From Coemansia sp. RSA 922 (Eukaryota > Kickxellomycota > Kickxellomycetes > Kickxellales > Kickxellaceae), in contig JANBQS010000487.1 in assembly GCA_027577415.1 (NCBI GenBank), positions 1 through 16,954 of the forward strand: 16,954 bases of DNA, given 5' to 3'. This document shows positions 1-8,916 of the stretch, one piece after another. Each line of letters begins with the position of its first letter. Within the stretch, counting starts at the first letter, position 1. A program made the position numbers and the translations under genes. The notes beneath the pieces were generated by a model that was not told where the DNA came from, did not search any database, and saw only the letters and a program-made list of their open reading frames with translations.

Positions 1-170
1 AATGCCTCTCGCCACGCACGGCTCACCAATGTGTGCCGGTATATGTGCTGCAAATACGCCAGCCGGTGGTATCGGTCCTGCACTCCGTACTCGGACCAGA
101 ATGCCTCGCGAACTATCTGCAAAACCATGTCTCCATTGTCGAATAGTCGGTGATTATTAGGATATGGCAT
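1..170 (-). CDS. 5' end of an unidentified protein gene, F-box-like start (partial, runs off the left edge)
   Basis: An open frame on the minus strand starts at the ATG at 170-168 and stays open for 56 codons to the window edge. The peptide begins MPYPNNHRLFDNGDMV and ends LQHIYRHTLVSRAWREA. The pattern of a hydrophobic helix (VLQIVREAFW) followed by L-V-S-R-A-W-R resembles the end of an F-box, where a Leu-Val-Cys-x-x-Trp-x motif is usual; that would suggest an SCF-type ubiquitin-ligase adaptor. This is only a resemblance, because the diagnostic rest of the protein is missing. It lies downstream of NTE1 on the same strand with 288 bp between, room for its own promoter. Codon use is GC-rich and looks coding. 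It could equally be an unrelated hypothetical protein. Confidence 0.5.
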   Translation of the reverse strand, partial: MPYPNNHRLFDNGDMVLQIVREAFWSEYGVQDRYHRLAYLQHIYRHTLVSRAWREA

Positions 171-458
171 CTAGCAACTTGATAGAGAAAGGATAGCACA
201 AAAAGAAAGAAAATGAAAAAAAAGAACCAAGAAGAAGAAGAAAAAAGAAGAAAGATGCAAACGCCACGAAAGTGGGGGAGGTTTGACAACCAATTCAGGG
301 CGGCGATCTAAAATAAAAGCGCATAACAGAGCGTCATCCCGTCTAGCACGTGATCCAATATAGCTACCCTATGTCAACAGACCACAAAAACTTGTCAACA
401 TTACGGCATATCCGAATTCTAGGAAAAGAAATCTATTTTCGTGTCTCCGCCACAATAC
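171..458 (-). promoter_or_regulatory. Intergenic: NTE1 3' end and promoter of the left-edge gene
   Basis: No gene is seen here. Positions 186-254 are almost purely purine on the plus strand (pyrimidine-rich on the coding strand of the left-edge gene), a common feature just upstream of fungal start codons. A CACGTG E-box palindrome lies at 347-352, about 180 bp upstream of the ATG at 170. It matches the general bHLH site, but no function can be assigned. Ending of NTE1 transcripts must also occur here; I see no clear polyadenylation signal. Confidence 0.4.
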
Positions 459-3400
459 TCAGATGGAATTACGACGAGCCAACAACCCACACGCAGGACG
501 CGTCGATCCATCTGCAGAGGACCCACGCGCAACAGCAGGATTGCCAGCCTGCCAGGACTCCAATAGCCCAGCCTGCTGCCAGCGCGCAGTCCACGCCTTC
601 GAGTACTCGTATCCGCGGCGATACAGCTCATCAAAGCGACCAAAGTCCAAAACACCCACGTCTCTAGGCGGAACCCTCAGATAAACACAGCTGTCGGCTA
701 TCTTGGCGCTTTCCAGCTCCTTATCAGACGACGCATACGTCAGCCGCGACTGCACCTCAGACAGCGTCGGAATCCAATACGAGCGGAACGGGTTGAGGTG
801 GTTGAGAAGAACCCAGAATCCCGACACAGACTCGCCATAGCGCACTGGGCTCGTGTCGTTCTCGCTAGCAATGTCAATGGCAAAGATCATATTGGCGCCC
901 ATCTCGTTCTTCATGATTCGCACCGGCAAGTTATCCAAATACCCGCCATCCACCAACAGGTCGCCGTTCTCGTCACACAAGGGAGGCACAAAGCCACCCA
1001 GCGACATGCTGGCCCGCACTACACGCCACAACAACCCACGCGTATGCACCTCGGGCCGCGACTGCGTGATATTGGCCGTCATGCAGTAGAACGGCAGCCA
1101 CAAGTCCTCGATCTCAGCCTCCTTGAACACCTTCCAGATCGCCCTATTGAACTCCCGCCCCGAAGTATACGCCAGAATAGGGTAGGTGACGTCAAGCATG
1201 AACCGCCACATAGAGCTCATGCGGCGAGAGAATGACTTGACCGGCCCGTGGATAGCAACAGAGTCAGGGTTCTGCGCGTAAAGCCCCGACATGAAGGCGC
1301 CAATACTGGTCCCGCCAATCATGTCGACGGGAATTCCAGCCTCCTCGAATGCCTGCAAGATGCCCAGCAGTGCTATACCTCTGGCGCCCCCACCCCCAAG
1401 GACCAAGCCAATCGACTTGCCACACAGGTAGCGTCCTAGCCGCGCAAAGTCCGATCGGTGGCCCTGGTAGGCAACAGGTGTTAGCTTTCGATCGCGCGTC
1501 AGCCGCCGATAATACTTTTGCAAGCTTGTCCTGATTATGCCAATTCCACCGTTAGCCAACACTCGCCCCGATGGCTGCAGTATAGATTTGAAGATCAGCG
1601 ACCGCGCTCTCTCCAAGACACTGCCAGCACCACGACGACTACCGCCACTATTGCCGCCGCCAATGCCGCCGTCGTCGTTGCTACCGTCCGCCGCCAGGCC
1701 AAATTCCTCAAGCCCAAGCGGCATCTGTATATGGTGGTGTGCATGCACCCATGCGCGGCGCCTCAGCCACTCGCGAGTTGTTCCAGTAGTGCAGCTACGA
1801 TTCTCATGCAACAAGACGAGCTCCTTGCGCGCCGTCGTCTTTAGCGCCAAAAGCAGGCGCTCAAACTCACCCACGCTAGGATCGCCATCGCCAAGCCCAA
1901 CGAGTAGCACAAAGTCCGAATGACGCACGCAATGCCTCGTCCACGGCGAAGAAATCCCGCCATCAGCGACATGAAGCAGCAGTCGGCAGCGCTGCTCGAG
2001 TTCGGAAATCCAGCTCACAATCTTGAGCCTAGCTATACGACTAAACGCATGCCGGCCCAACACTCGACTGACCGCCGTGTGGTCGAGCAATGCCACGCTA
2101 CCCGCAATCCCAGTCAGGGTCTCTTCCAGCTGCTCAGCAAAGGCCCGCACTGGAACGTCGGCGTTAACAGGGATGATAGCAATGCTCTTTAAATTGCCGT
2201 TGTGAGTGCGAATACCGCTCTCAAGGCTAGCCGCCAGGCCCGAGCCCGACCCCAGCTGCTGCTCGACTATCAGCTGCTGCTGCAATGACTGCGTAGCTCG
2301 TACAGCCAGAGTCCGCGACAAGTGGAATGTCAGCCGCGGCGCCGAGTGCATCAGCGCTTTAAACAAAGCCGTTGGGATGCGCACGAGCTCCGTGTCTCGA
2401 ATCGCATGGAGGTTAAACTTGCACGCATCGTTCAGCAGCAAATTTGGCTCACCAACCGACTGCCCCTGCCCAAACTCTGCCAGAATACTGATGGACCCAT
2501 TCTCTTTCTCGACGAATGCCCGCAGCCGGCCAGTTAGCACCACATAGACGGCATCGCTCATCTCGCCTTGTCGATACACCATCTGGCTCGCCTTCACTTG
2601 CACCCACTCTAGCGCATAGTCAATGTTGAGGATGGCGGGGGGCAGCTGCGACGTGAGCCGCCGTGCAAGCGTCATCAGTATGATGGGGTACCGCTCGCTG
2701 ATCCGATCCAGCGCCCAGCGAGACACAAAGCCGACCAGCACACTGCCCTTACTGCGAGCCGTATACAGCGACGCCATATCAGTCAGTGCTGGCAAGTAGC
2801 CAACAACATCGCCTGCGCGCGCGTGGTAAGGCCGTGGTGCGCGCGAGCCATCAGCTCTACGCCGACCAACATGTTGCGCGTAATCGCCTTTCTCAAACTC
2901 GCCGACACTCTCGTACAAGGAATGGGAGCTGCGCATGTTGGCAACAGACTTGCGATTGCAGTCGTACGAGTATGGCTCAAGATCAATACTAGCCGACCGC
3001 GGTCTAGACGACGAGGACATCTCCTTGCGCGCCAACTCGGTCATATGTCGGCACATCTTGCTTATCGAAGTACGGCCCGCCAGCTGCTCGGACACAGCAG
3101 CATCGTCAGGCTTCTTCATCCGCGCCTCGCCGCCAGCAAACTCGGTTATCGAGTCTCGGTGGGTGATCTCTACCTGGCCGTCGAGAATAATGTACAGTCC
3201 CTCTGGCCGCTGACCTTGCTCGACCAAGACAAAGTTATCCGGCAGATGATACAGGTCCAGCTCGTTTACAAGCGAGGGGATCTCTGCCAGTGGCAACGGT
3301 GGCGTGTGTCCCATCGGCTTGTGCTGATGGCCAGGCATCTTTAGTGACTGCAGCAGCGGCAGCAAGTGCTCAGTCCGTGGCGGCTTGCGGTGTGCGCTCG

Positions 3401-5759
3401 ATCTGCGACTCACTGACGCGCTGGACGCCTGTGTCGGCGTACCTATCGGCGAGCTCGACCGGTTGCCGTGCCGCTGAGATCCATCAGCATGGTTATGCGA
3501 GTGGCGTCCATCCAAGGCGTGCGGATTGAGGCCAAGCGAAAGGCACAGTTGGTCCAAGACATCCCTGCGCAAGGCATCGATATCCTCGTTGGATGGGAGC
3601 CCATCAGACGGAATGCTGTCGCTGCCAGCACGCCGGTGGCGCTGCACGCTGCCCAGCCGCGCTACAGGGATGGCTGGAGAGAACTCGAGACCCAACTCAC
3701 TGTCCAAGTCATCAGCGAGAAGAGTAGTCTCTTGGCTTCGATGAGGAGGACGTGGCACTTGCTTGGGCTTTGACGATCGAGCAAACGACTGCAGGTTCTG
3801 CTGGCTGATCTTCCACGACGACTGCAGCGAGCCAGACGACGCACCCAGGTGCATGAGGTAGCTGGCAGCCAGCCCCCGCTTGGACGACGCACGAGTAAGT
3901 GGAGGCCCAGTATCAGTATCGACCGCTCGCTGCGCACAGACGTCCTTTATATGCTGCAGTACATCGCTGCTGGCAAGCTTGTTGCTCAACGGGTACCTAG
4001 CCAGGCCGCTGATAGCTCGCTCAATCGAAACCAGCTCATTTGGCAAATCCAGGTAGTCGTACAGCGTAGCAAACGTCACACGCTGTAGTCGAGTAAGAAT
4101 GACTTGCAAGATATGCGCGGCTGCCTTTGGGTACAGCCTTGTCACTCGCTGAAAGGCGCTGGCTGGAATCATCGCTAGCGTGGTATCGACAGTGGCACGT
4201 GCAATTATGTTTGGCCGTAGCGCCTTTGCTTCTCCCAATACAGGGTCAGGCCGAGTGCTGGTGAATGCGCTGTTCGACGCGCGAGGCGCATGGTTGTTGC
4301 TAGTAGCGTCAGGAAAGATATGGCTGCCTATTGAGCTTCTGCGCTCATGGTCAGAGGCAATCGACGGTGCTTGCGTCGAAGATGAGGCCGGCTCGGATGA
4401 CATGTTGGCGAACATCAGCGGAGAGGCACGCGCACCAGCAGCCGCCTCTACCCCATGATATTCCATATGCGACTGTGCCTCACTCAGTGTGTAGTCAGTC
4501 AAATTTTGACGCTGCTGCTGCTGAGCTTGGTCAATGTGCCGAGCGGCAGAGGTGGCAGCGGCAGCCAAAGCTGCTGAAGTAGGCACTGGCTGCTGACTCT
4601 GAGCATCTTGCCGCACTGGAACTCCCGCAGTAAACAGCGACAAGATCGAGAATAGGCTAGAGAGCACGTCACCAGGCCCAACAACATTAAGAAGTATCGC
4701 CGCTGACGACTCGGTTTCTTCATTCTCTGACAAGTCGTCTTCGTCCTCGGACCACATTCCCCCGCCCACCGCAGAAAAAGTAGATCCCTCCAGCTCGCTA
4801 GCCGGCGTAGGCGACAAAGACGGCTGGGCCATTGGCTCCAGAGTAGCAACATCAGAATCGTCAGTCAAGTAGATCTGGACCTGTCCGTCAATAACGACGT
4901 AAAAGCTCTGGTCGTCGCGATCCTCCTCCGTGTCAAACATGCGCTCGCCAGCCAACAATCTTCGGGTCTGCAGCTGCCGTGAGAACTCGTGGAAAACTGG
5001 CTCCTCGATGTACCCAAAGATACTGATACTCTTCATAAACATGTTAAGGAAATCAGCTGGAAACCCAATCCCCGCCGAGCCCCGACCAGCAGACCCACCC
5101 ACTAGATGATGGCCCTGACGACCAGTGCCTCGCGCTTCCAATGACGCCATGTAGCTCGTTCCATCAGAGTCCTCACTGTGAGTGACGTCAGGGTGCAGAT
5201 CAAAAGCAGTATCAGCTCGATCCGCACTCTTAAGCTCGCCCTTAGCTGCGGACTTTTTCGGCGCCGCATAGTAATACCGAAAATAATACAGACCAAGCAC
5301 TCCGCTCAGCAGTGTCAGCACCACCGTAGCCCTTACCGGTGTCGCAGCGTACAACAGTACATAGCCCATTTGCCCGATTACTGGCAAAAGTATGTTTACG
5401 ACCACGATACCCACGGCGACGATGATCCAGAACACTATCGCGCCCAGCATGTTGGTTATTTTGTGTGCCACTCGGATGAAAATGTTCTTCTGCTCTGGCG
5501 TCAACGAGCCAGCTCTCCACTGCAATAAGTCAGCTGAGGTTTGCCGCGCGGACGATAGTTTCGACTGCTGACTGGGCTCCAAAAGTCCGCATAGCGAGCT
5601 GCCACTGTCCGGAGTAGCCGCTTCACTTAGCAAAACAAGCGAGCCTGGCATGTATTGTTGAGGTGTCAACGCCGATATCACCAGCACGGCCAGCACGGCG
5701 AACAGCGCTATGCTGGACGGGCTCAAGTGCCTGCGCAAAAAACGACTAACGGCAGACAT
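459..5759 (-). CDS. NTE1: NTE1: lysophospholipase / neuropathy target esterase homologue
   Basis: Single-exon gene encoding 1766 aa. The family deacylates phosphatidylcholine and lysophosphatidylcholine to glycerophosphocholine at the ER membrane. Membrane segments are visible at about residues 15-34, 104-128 and 143-162. Cyclic-nucleotide-binding-like domains begin near 240, 825 and 1040; the first two are split by long Ser/Gln/Ala-rich inserts. The patatin domain has the oxyanion loop GGGGARG at 1455-1461, nucleophile Ser1485 in GGTSIG and Asp1604 in DGG, so the catalytic dyad is intact. Length is close to the yeast protein (about 1680 aa). The open frame extends upstream to 5831 but only from a TTG, so I take the first ATG, at 5759 (MSAVSRFLRR). 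No frameshift or internal stop is seen. Family assignment is very secure; regulation by cNMP is not implied, as the fungal domains are often ligand-degenerate. Confidence 0.96.
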   Translation of the reverse strand: MSAVSRFLRRHLSPSSIALFAVLAVLVISALTPQQYMPGSLVLLSEAATPDSGSSLCGLLEPSQQSKLSSARQTSADLLQWRAGSLTPEQKNIFIRVAHKITNMLGAIVFWIIVAVGIVVVNILLPVIGQMGYVLLYAATPVRATVVLTLLSGVLGLYYFRYYYAAPKKSAAKGELKSADRADTAFDLHPDVTHSEDSDGTSYMASLEARGTGRQGHHLVGGSAGRGSAGIGFPADFLNMFMKSISIFGYIEEPVFHEFSRQLQTRRLLAGERMFDTEEDRDDQSFYVVIDGQVQIYLTDDSDVATLEPMAQPSLSPTPASELEGSTFSAVGGGMWSEDEDDLSENEETESSAAILLNVVGPGDVLSSLFSILSLFTAGVPVRQDAQSQQPVPTSAALAAAATSAARHIDQAQQQQRQNLTDYTLSEAQSHMEYHGVEAAAGARASPLMFANMSSEPASSSTQAPSIASDHERRSSIGSHIFPDATSNNHAPRASNSAFTSTRPDPVLGEAKALRPNIIARATVDTTLAMIPASAFQRVTRLYPKAAAHILQVILTRLQRVTFATLYDYLDLPNELVSIERAISGLARYPLSNKLASSDVLQHIKDVCAQRAVDTDTGPPLTRASSKRGLAASYLMHLGASSGSLQSSWKISQQNLQSFARSSKPKQVPRPPHRSQETTLLADDLDSELGLEFSPAIPVARLGSVQRHRRAGSDSIPSDGLPSNEDIDALRRDVLDQLCLSLGLNPHALDGRHSHNHADGSQRHGNRSSSPIGTPTQASSASVSRRSSAHRKPPRTEHLLPLLQSLKMPGHQHKPMGHTPPLPLAEIPSLVNELDLYHLPDNFVLVEQGQRPEGLYIILDGQVEITHRDSITEFAGGEARMKKPDDAAVSEQLAGRTSISKMCRHMTELARKEMSSSSRPRSASIDLEPYSYDCNRKSVANMRSSHSLYESVGEFEKGDYAQHVGRRRADGSRAPRPYHARAGDVVGYLPALTDMASLYTARSKGSVLVGFVSRWALDRISERYPIILMTLARRLTSQLPPAILNIDYALEWVQVKASQMVYRQGEMSDAVYVVLTGRLRAFVEKENGSISILAEFGQGQSVGEPNLLLNDACKFNLHAIRDTELVRIPTALFKALMHSAPRLTFHLSRTLAVRATQSLQQQLIVEQQLGSGSGLAASLESGIRTHNGNLKSIAIIPVNADVPVRAFAEQLEETLTGIAGSVALLDHTAVSRVLGRHAFSRIARLKIVSWISELEQRCRLLLHVADGGISSPWTRHCVRHSDFVLLVGLGDGDPSVGEFERLLLALKTTARKELVLLHENRSCTTGTTREWLRRRAWVHAHHHIQMPLGLEEFGLAADGSNDDGGIGGGNSGGSRRGAGSVLERARSLIFKSILQPSGRVLANGGIGIIRTSLQKYYRRLTRDRKLTPVAYQGHRSDFARLGRYLCGKSIGLVLGGGGARGIALLGILQAFEEAGIPVDMIGGTSIGAFMSGLYAQNPDSVAIHGPVKSFSRRMSSMWRFMLDVTYPILAYTSGREFNRAIWKVFKEAEIEDLWLPFYCMTANITQSRPEVHTRGLLWRVVRASMSLGGFVPPLCDENGDLLVDGGYLDNLPVRIMKNEMGANMIFAIDIASENDTSPVRYGESVSGFWVLLNHLNPFRSYWIPTLSEVQSRLTYASSDKELESAKIADSCVYLRVPPRDVGVLDFGRFDELYRRGYEYSKAWTARWQQAGLLESWQAGNPAVARGSSADGSTRPACGLLARRNSI

Positions 5760-6041
5760 GTGAATGTGCCAAGGCGTGGTAGGGTAATTTGTAACGTCAA
5801 ATTGGTATTTGTAAACTACAAAAAGTATCAAAAAAAAGTGAAGAAAGAAAAGGTAAGCAGAGCTATACGGGTGGGGGTTTCATGCGGCATGCCACCTATG
5901 CAAAGGCAAAAAAAAAAAAAATAGGCGATGTGTGCCTAAAATACCCCCATCCATTTCGTATTGACATGTGCCAAAAAAAAAAAAAAAAAAAAGGTTTTTT
6001 GATATGATCGATCCGCAGATATAATGAGCACGCGAGGGAAG
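5760..6041 (-). promoter_or_regulatory. NTE1 promoter/5' leader with two long poly(dA:dT) tracts
   Basis: This gap separates the RFC4 stop codon from the NTE1 ATG; both genes are on the minus strand. It contains A-runs of 14 nt (5908-5921) and 20 nt (5973-5992) on the plus strand, that is T-runs on the NTE1 sense strand. The longer run is followed by GG and six Ts, so it could fold back on itself. Long poly(dA:dT) tracts exclude nucleosomes in fungal promoters (established in yeast); that they do so here is inference. A further T-rich stretch precedes the leader near 5822-5850. No TATA box is clear. Confidence 0.45.
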
Positions 6042-7172
6042 CTACGCTATTAATGCTGCTGTCTCGGGCAGGGCAAACTTGCAGAGCCGAGCAACTAGGC
6101 CCTGAAGCTGAACCAAGGTCTGCAAGCCATCGACAATGCGCATATGAGTGATGCCGATTTCGCGGATAAACTTGAGCTTTTTGTCCTCATCTAGATCGTC
6201 ATACACCTTGACTACGCGGAACACAGAGGTGATAATGTCCACCGCCGAGTATCCCTGTGTCCACAGCACAGTGATACACGCCACAGCGTCGTCGACTTCG
6301 CCACGCCCGCAGCTCTCCAACATCTTGCGGATGACCACTGGGTGAGGCTGATCGCACACACGGAAGACGTTATCGGGCGCAATGAGTCCGAATCCACTAG
6401 CCGTCGACTGCAGATTGTTCACCGCTTGGCGCATGTCGCCGTCAGCCGAGAACGCAATAGCCTCCAAGCCCTCAGGCGTGTACTTGACGTCCTCAGCCCG
6501 GCAGATCTCGACCAACCGATGCAATACTTGCTCGCTCTGCAATTTGCCGTAGCGCAGGATAGCGCAGCGACTCTGGATCGGCTCAATAATCTTGCCCGAC
6601 AAGTTACAAGCCAGCGCAAACCGCGTTGTGTTCGAGTAGATCTCCATCGTACGCCGCAGTGCTTGTTGCGCGCCAGGTGTCATGCTATCAGCCTCGTCCA
6701 AAATAATAATCTTGTGCCGACCAGCAGGCAGATTCACCTTCTTTTGCGCAAACATCTTGATTCGGTTCCGCACAACATCAATACCGCGGTCATCTGAAGC
6801 ATTTAGCTCGAGAACCGCCTCTTTGAACGTCGGGCCCAGCAATGCATGGGCAAGGCACAAGATGCTAGTGGTCTTTCCAATACCAGGCGCTCCGGCGAGA
6901 ATGAGGTTGGGCATATTACCACACATGGCAATGACATTCAGTCGGTCCACTGTCTCCTGGTTGCCCACTACGTCCTTTAGAACCACTGGTCTATACTTTT
7001 CGACCCTACAAATAGCGGAGTAACACGAAAAGATGATGCAGTGCTTTGAGTAAATAGAACGCCTATGCTGTCACACCCACGAATTAGTCGCTTGTAACTT
7101 TTTTTTAGCTGTAGCGCATTCGTACCATGGCAGTGAGTTGTCGCTAGACGATGGTTTGGCAGCGCTGGACAT
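6042..7172 (-). CDS. RFC4: Replication factor C subunit, Rfc4 type (human RFC2 orthologue), two exons
   Basis: A small AAA+ subunit of the RFC clamp loader, which opens PCNA and loads it at primer-template junctions; it is shared with the Rad24, Ctf18 and Elg1 loaders. Join is 7172-7126 and 7005-6042, giving 336 aa (yeast Rfc4 is 323). Exon 1 encodes [15 protein letters not shown] plus TG; the spliced codon TGG makes the W of WVEKYRP, the RFC box II motif. Walker A GAPGIGKT is at 54-61, LNASDDRG follows, DEAD Walker B is at 119-122 and the arginine-finger motif SRC is at 161-163. [13 protein letters not shown] and the [10 protein letters not shown] context fit the Rfc4 subgroup rather than Rfc2, Rfc3 or Rfc5. 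The unspliced frame has no ATG at its natural start (its first usable codon is a GTG inside YRPVVL), so the intron is needed. Gene names differ between species: yeast RFC4 is human RFC2. Confidence 0.95.
7006..7125 (-). other. RFC4 spliceosomal intron, 120 nt
   Basis: The donor is GTACGA directly after CCATG and the acceptor is TTTGTAG before GGTCGAAAAG. Removing it joins TG to G and restores the tryptophan of the conserved WVEKYRP motif. In-frame stops inside the segment exclude read-through. The branch site is not obvious; GACTAATT about 80 nt before the acceptor or TACTCAAAG nearer to it are candidates. Confidence 0.9.
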
Positions 7173-7326
7173 AATTTCTTATAAAGAATGACAATAAATG
7201 AAAATAGAATTATAGATTGTAGTGAGCAAAGGCAAGAAACGCCAAAACAAAACTGCGCAGCTAAGACGCGTATTTATTTCTCAGCCTAGTCGTTGATCAG
7301 CGATTGATAATCCCATTAAAAATTAG
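7173..7326 (-). promoter_or_regulatory. RFC4 promoter with an ACGCGT (MCB-type) element
   Basis: AT-rich upstream region of RFC4. The palindrome ACGCGT lies at 7266-7271, 94 bp upstream of the ATG at 7172. In yeasts this is the MluI cell-cycle box bound by MBF, which drives S-phase replication genes. Its position upstream of a clamp-loader subunit fits G1/S regulation, but one hexamer match is weak evidence by itself. A TATAAAG-like sequence near 7179-7185 (TTATAAAG) is too close to the ATG to be a reliable TATA box. Confidence 0.45.
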
Positions 7327-8060
7327 AAAGATTCAAATACTTTCGAGCTGATATTAGAATTGTCGCCTCGTTCCAAACAAGACACAGATAGTCTTGGCCA
7401 GCCATCAGCTCCACTCCCAGACGACGTATACAATAGGCTGCTAAGCTTGGCGCAAGACTTTAAGCCATGGGTCGATCATAACGCAGCTACAGAGAAGGAC
7501 GAGACAGTCATTTATCCATACATTCGAAAGCTGGTGCTGTTTGTCATGGAATGCCGAAAGGCGCTTCTGTTGGCTACCCCCCTCGCGATCAGTACCAACT
7601 ACTACTACCCTACTCAGACCCCAGAGACTTCAAGCTGAATGACCCAGAAAGCCTCAAGGTGGATCAGGCCCTGCTTATTCACAACTGAGGCGACAAGATT
7701 GGCAATGGTGTTGACGAGCCCTATTATGCCAATATGCTGGCCGTCGTCGAAGCCAAGGTCAATGACTCGTCGAAAGCTGGCAGCAAGACGAGCGGTAGGA
7801 CACTTACCTTGATTGCTACATTTGCTAAACTTCAAATTAAAGCTGTATTACAGAGTCAAAAATTCAAGAAAGTAGCTAGAAAAGGCCAAAAAGGCAACAT
7901 AATTCCTATCGAGAAGAAGAGCAGGTGAGAGGGTATTTATACTCAAAACCACTTTGGCACTCCACATGTCCAAGGGCCTTGCCATTGATATCAGTGTCTG
8001 CGGCGGAAGCACAAGATACTGATGCCATTAGTGCTTTGATTGCTGGAGCCGTCCTGTGAC
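7327..8060 (+). pseudogene. Decayed gene fragment, probably fungal-type protein kinase (FunK1-like) family
   Basis: A protein-like reading can be followed across frame breaks. Frame 1 is open from 7327 with no ATG and gives LPDDVYNRLLSLAQDFKPW followed by DETVIYPYIRKLVLFVMECRK. Around 7551-7580 it shifts to another frame giving GYPPRDQYQLLLPYSDPRDF, then VDQALLIHN, a TGA at 7686-7688, and in the same frame GDKIGNGVDEPYYANMLAVVEAKVNDSS up to a TGA at 7926. Between about 7940 and 8060 short pieces such as MSKGLAIDIS and DAISALI may continue it with more breaks. The VVEAKV core and overall flavour recall FunK1-type kinase N-terminal regions of zygomycete fungi; that match is from memory and uncertain. 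It has no start, one frameshift, one internal stop and no kinase catalytic motifs, so it cannot make the family product. Confidence 0.6.
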
Positions 8061-8088
8061 AAAAAAAATTGGCTATTGTTTATGGAGT

Positions 8089-8370
8089 TTACGCAGACAT
8101 TTCGACGATGATTTTGAATATACTCCAATCTTCATTGGCGTCAAGTATTCTCTTTACTGTTTCAAAATGAGTGTAGTTGATAACCTGCTCAATATTGTTG
8201 CCGATATTGACTAGCCTCATTGTAATGTTCTCGGGAGTTAGGCTTTTGTGAACGGTGCTGACAGCCAAGTGGAATAATAGGCAGTTGTCCATGACAAACT
8301 CATAGATCTTCGTGCTTGCTTCACCGCATGCATCCTTGTAAAATGCAGTTACATATCTGCTGCCACTCAT
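8089..8370 (-). CDS. Small hypothetical protein, 93 aa
   Basis: An intact ATG-to-TAA frame begins MSGSRYVTAFYKDACGEAST and ends WSIFKIIVEMSA. I do not recognise it. It has no signal peptide, membrane span or known motif; it is mixed hydrophobic and charged with two cysteines, as in a small globular, mostly helical protein. The start context ACAACAATGA has A at -3, favourable in fungi, behind an AT-rich leader. It is converging on the decayed plus-strand gene, whose traces stop about 30 bp from its stop codon. Lower GC than NTE1 or RFC4 and the damaged neighbourhood leave open that this is a remnant of, or one exon from, something larger. Confidence 0.4.
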   Translation of the reverse strand: MSGSRYVTAFYKDACGEASTKIYEFVMDNCLLFHLAVSTVHKSLTPENITMRLVNIGNNIEQVINYTHFETVKRILDANEDWSIFKIIVEMSA

Positions 8371-8916
8371 TGTTGTGTAATAAAAAAGCTTAATAGAGAA
8401 ATAAATTGATATTTAGTTCGTGATTAGTATGCAAAAATAATTGATGCTTGTAAAATTGGATGTGGTCGCACCATATTATTTATACCCTTCATTCACACTT
8501 TTACCGTTTATTCCACCGATGCTCATCTGACTGGTTTGTTGCATCCTTTTCCAAAAAAAAAAAAAATTGCACGAGATGATGTAGACAATGACTGCGGATT
8601 CCACCTGATTATGTCTTGGTCCGGTGTCTTGGCGACATGTGAAAATACTATAGGCTAGCACGACCATGTTTCTGCTTTTCAGGCCTGTACTTTGCCACAG
8701 GGCCCCTGCACTTTCTCCAGTCAAGGCGATACTTAGTGTCATCTGATCACGCCAACCGTTTTCCCAATTCACGCCAAGAAAACATGGTGTGAGAACAGCC
8801 TTAGCTTCATCTGCTGCCAGCATTTGGCCACAGTAAAGAAGTGTACATATTATGCGTTCACATACTTTTTGCTATAAACTTGTTTGTTAATAGACTAAGT
8901 AACAGAAAAATTCAAT
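8371..8916. other. Intergenic stretch with a doubtful 115-codon ORF (8476-8823, -)
   Basis: The stretch lies between the small ORF and the ABC transporter stop codon. On the minus strand a frame from an ATG at 8823 runs to 8476; it can be extended upstream without an ATG. The first part (MLAADEAKAVLTPCFLGVNW and on) looks protein-like, but it crosses a run of 14 As at 8553-8566 read as Phe codons, which argues against a maintained gene. It might be a remnant of a retroelement Gag-like or other coding sequence; I cannot identify it. The rest is AT-rich and must include the transporter's 3' untranslated region. Confidence 0.3.

Noticed and set aside
1518..1923. Plus-strand ORFs of 108-128 codons inside NTE1
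   Set aside because: They are antisense shadows of the conserved NTE1 frame with Pro/Ser/Ala-rich translations.
5760..5831. NTE1 start at 5831 giving 24 extra residues
   Set aside because: That position is a TTG, not an ATG; nuclear fungal genes rarely start there, and the next in-frame ATG at 5759 lies just before the first membrane segment.
6042..6986. RFC4 as a single-exon gene
   Set aside because: The frame starts with a GTG inside the YRPVVL segment and lacks the conserved WVEKYRP; splicing to 7126-7172 repairs both.
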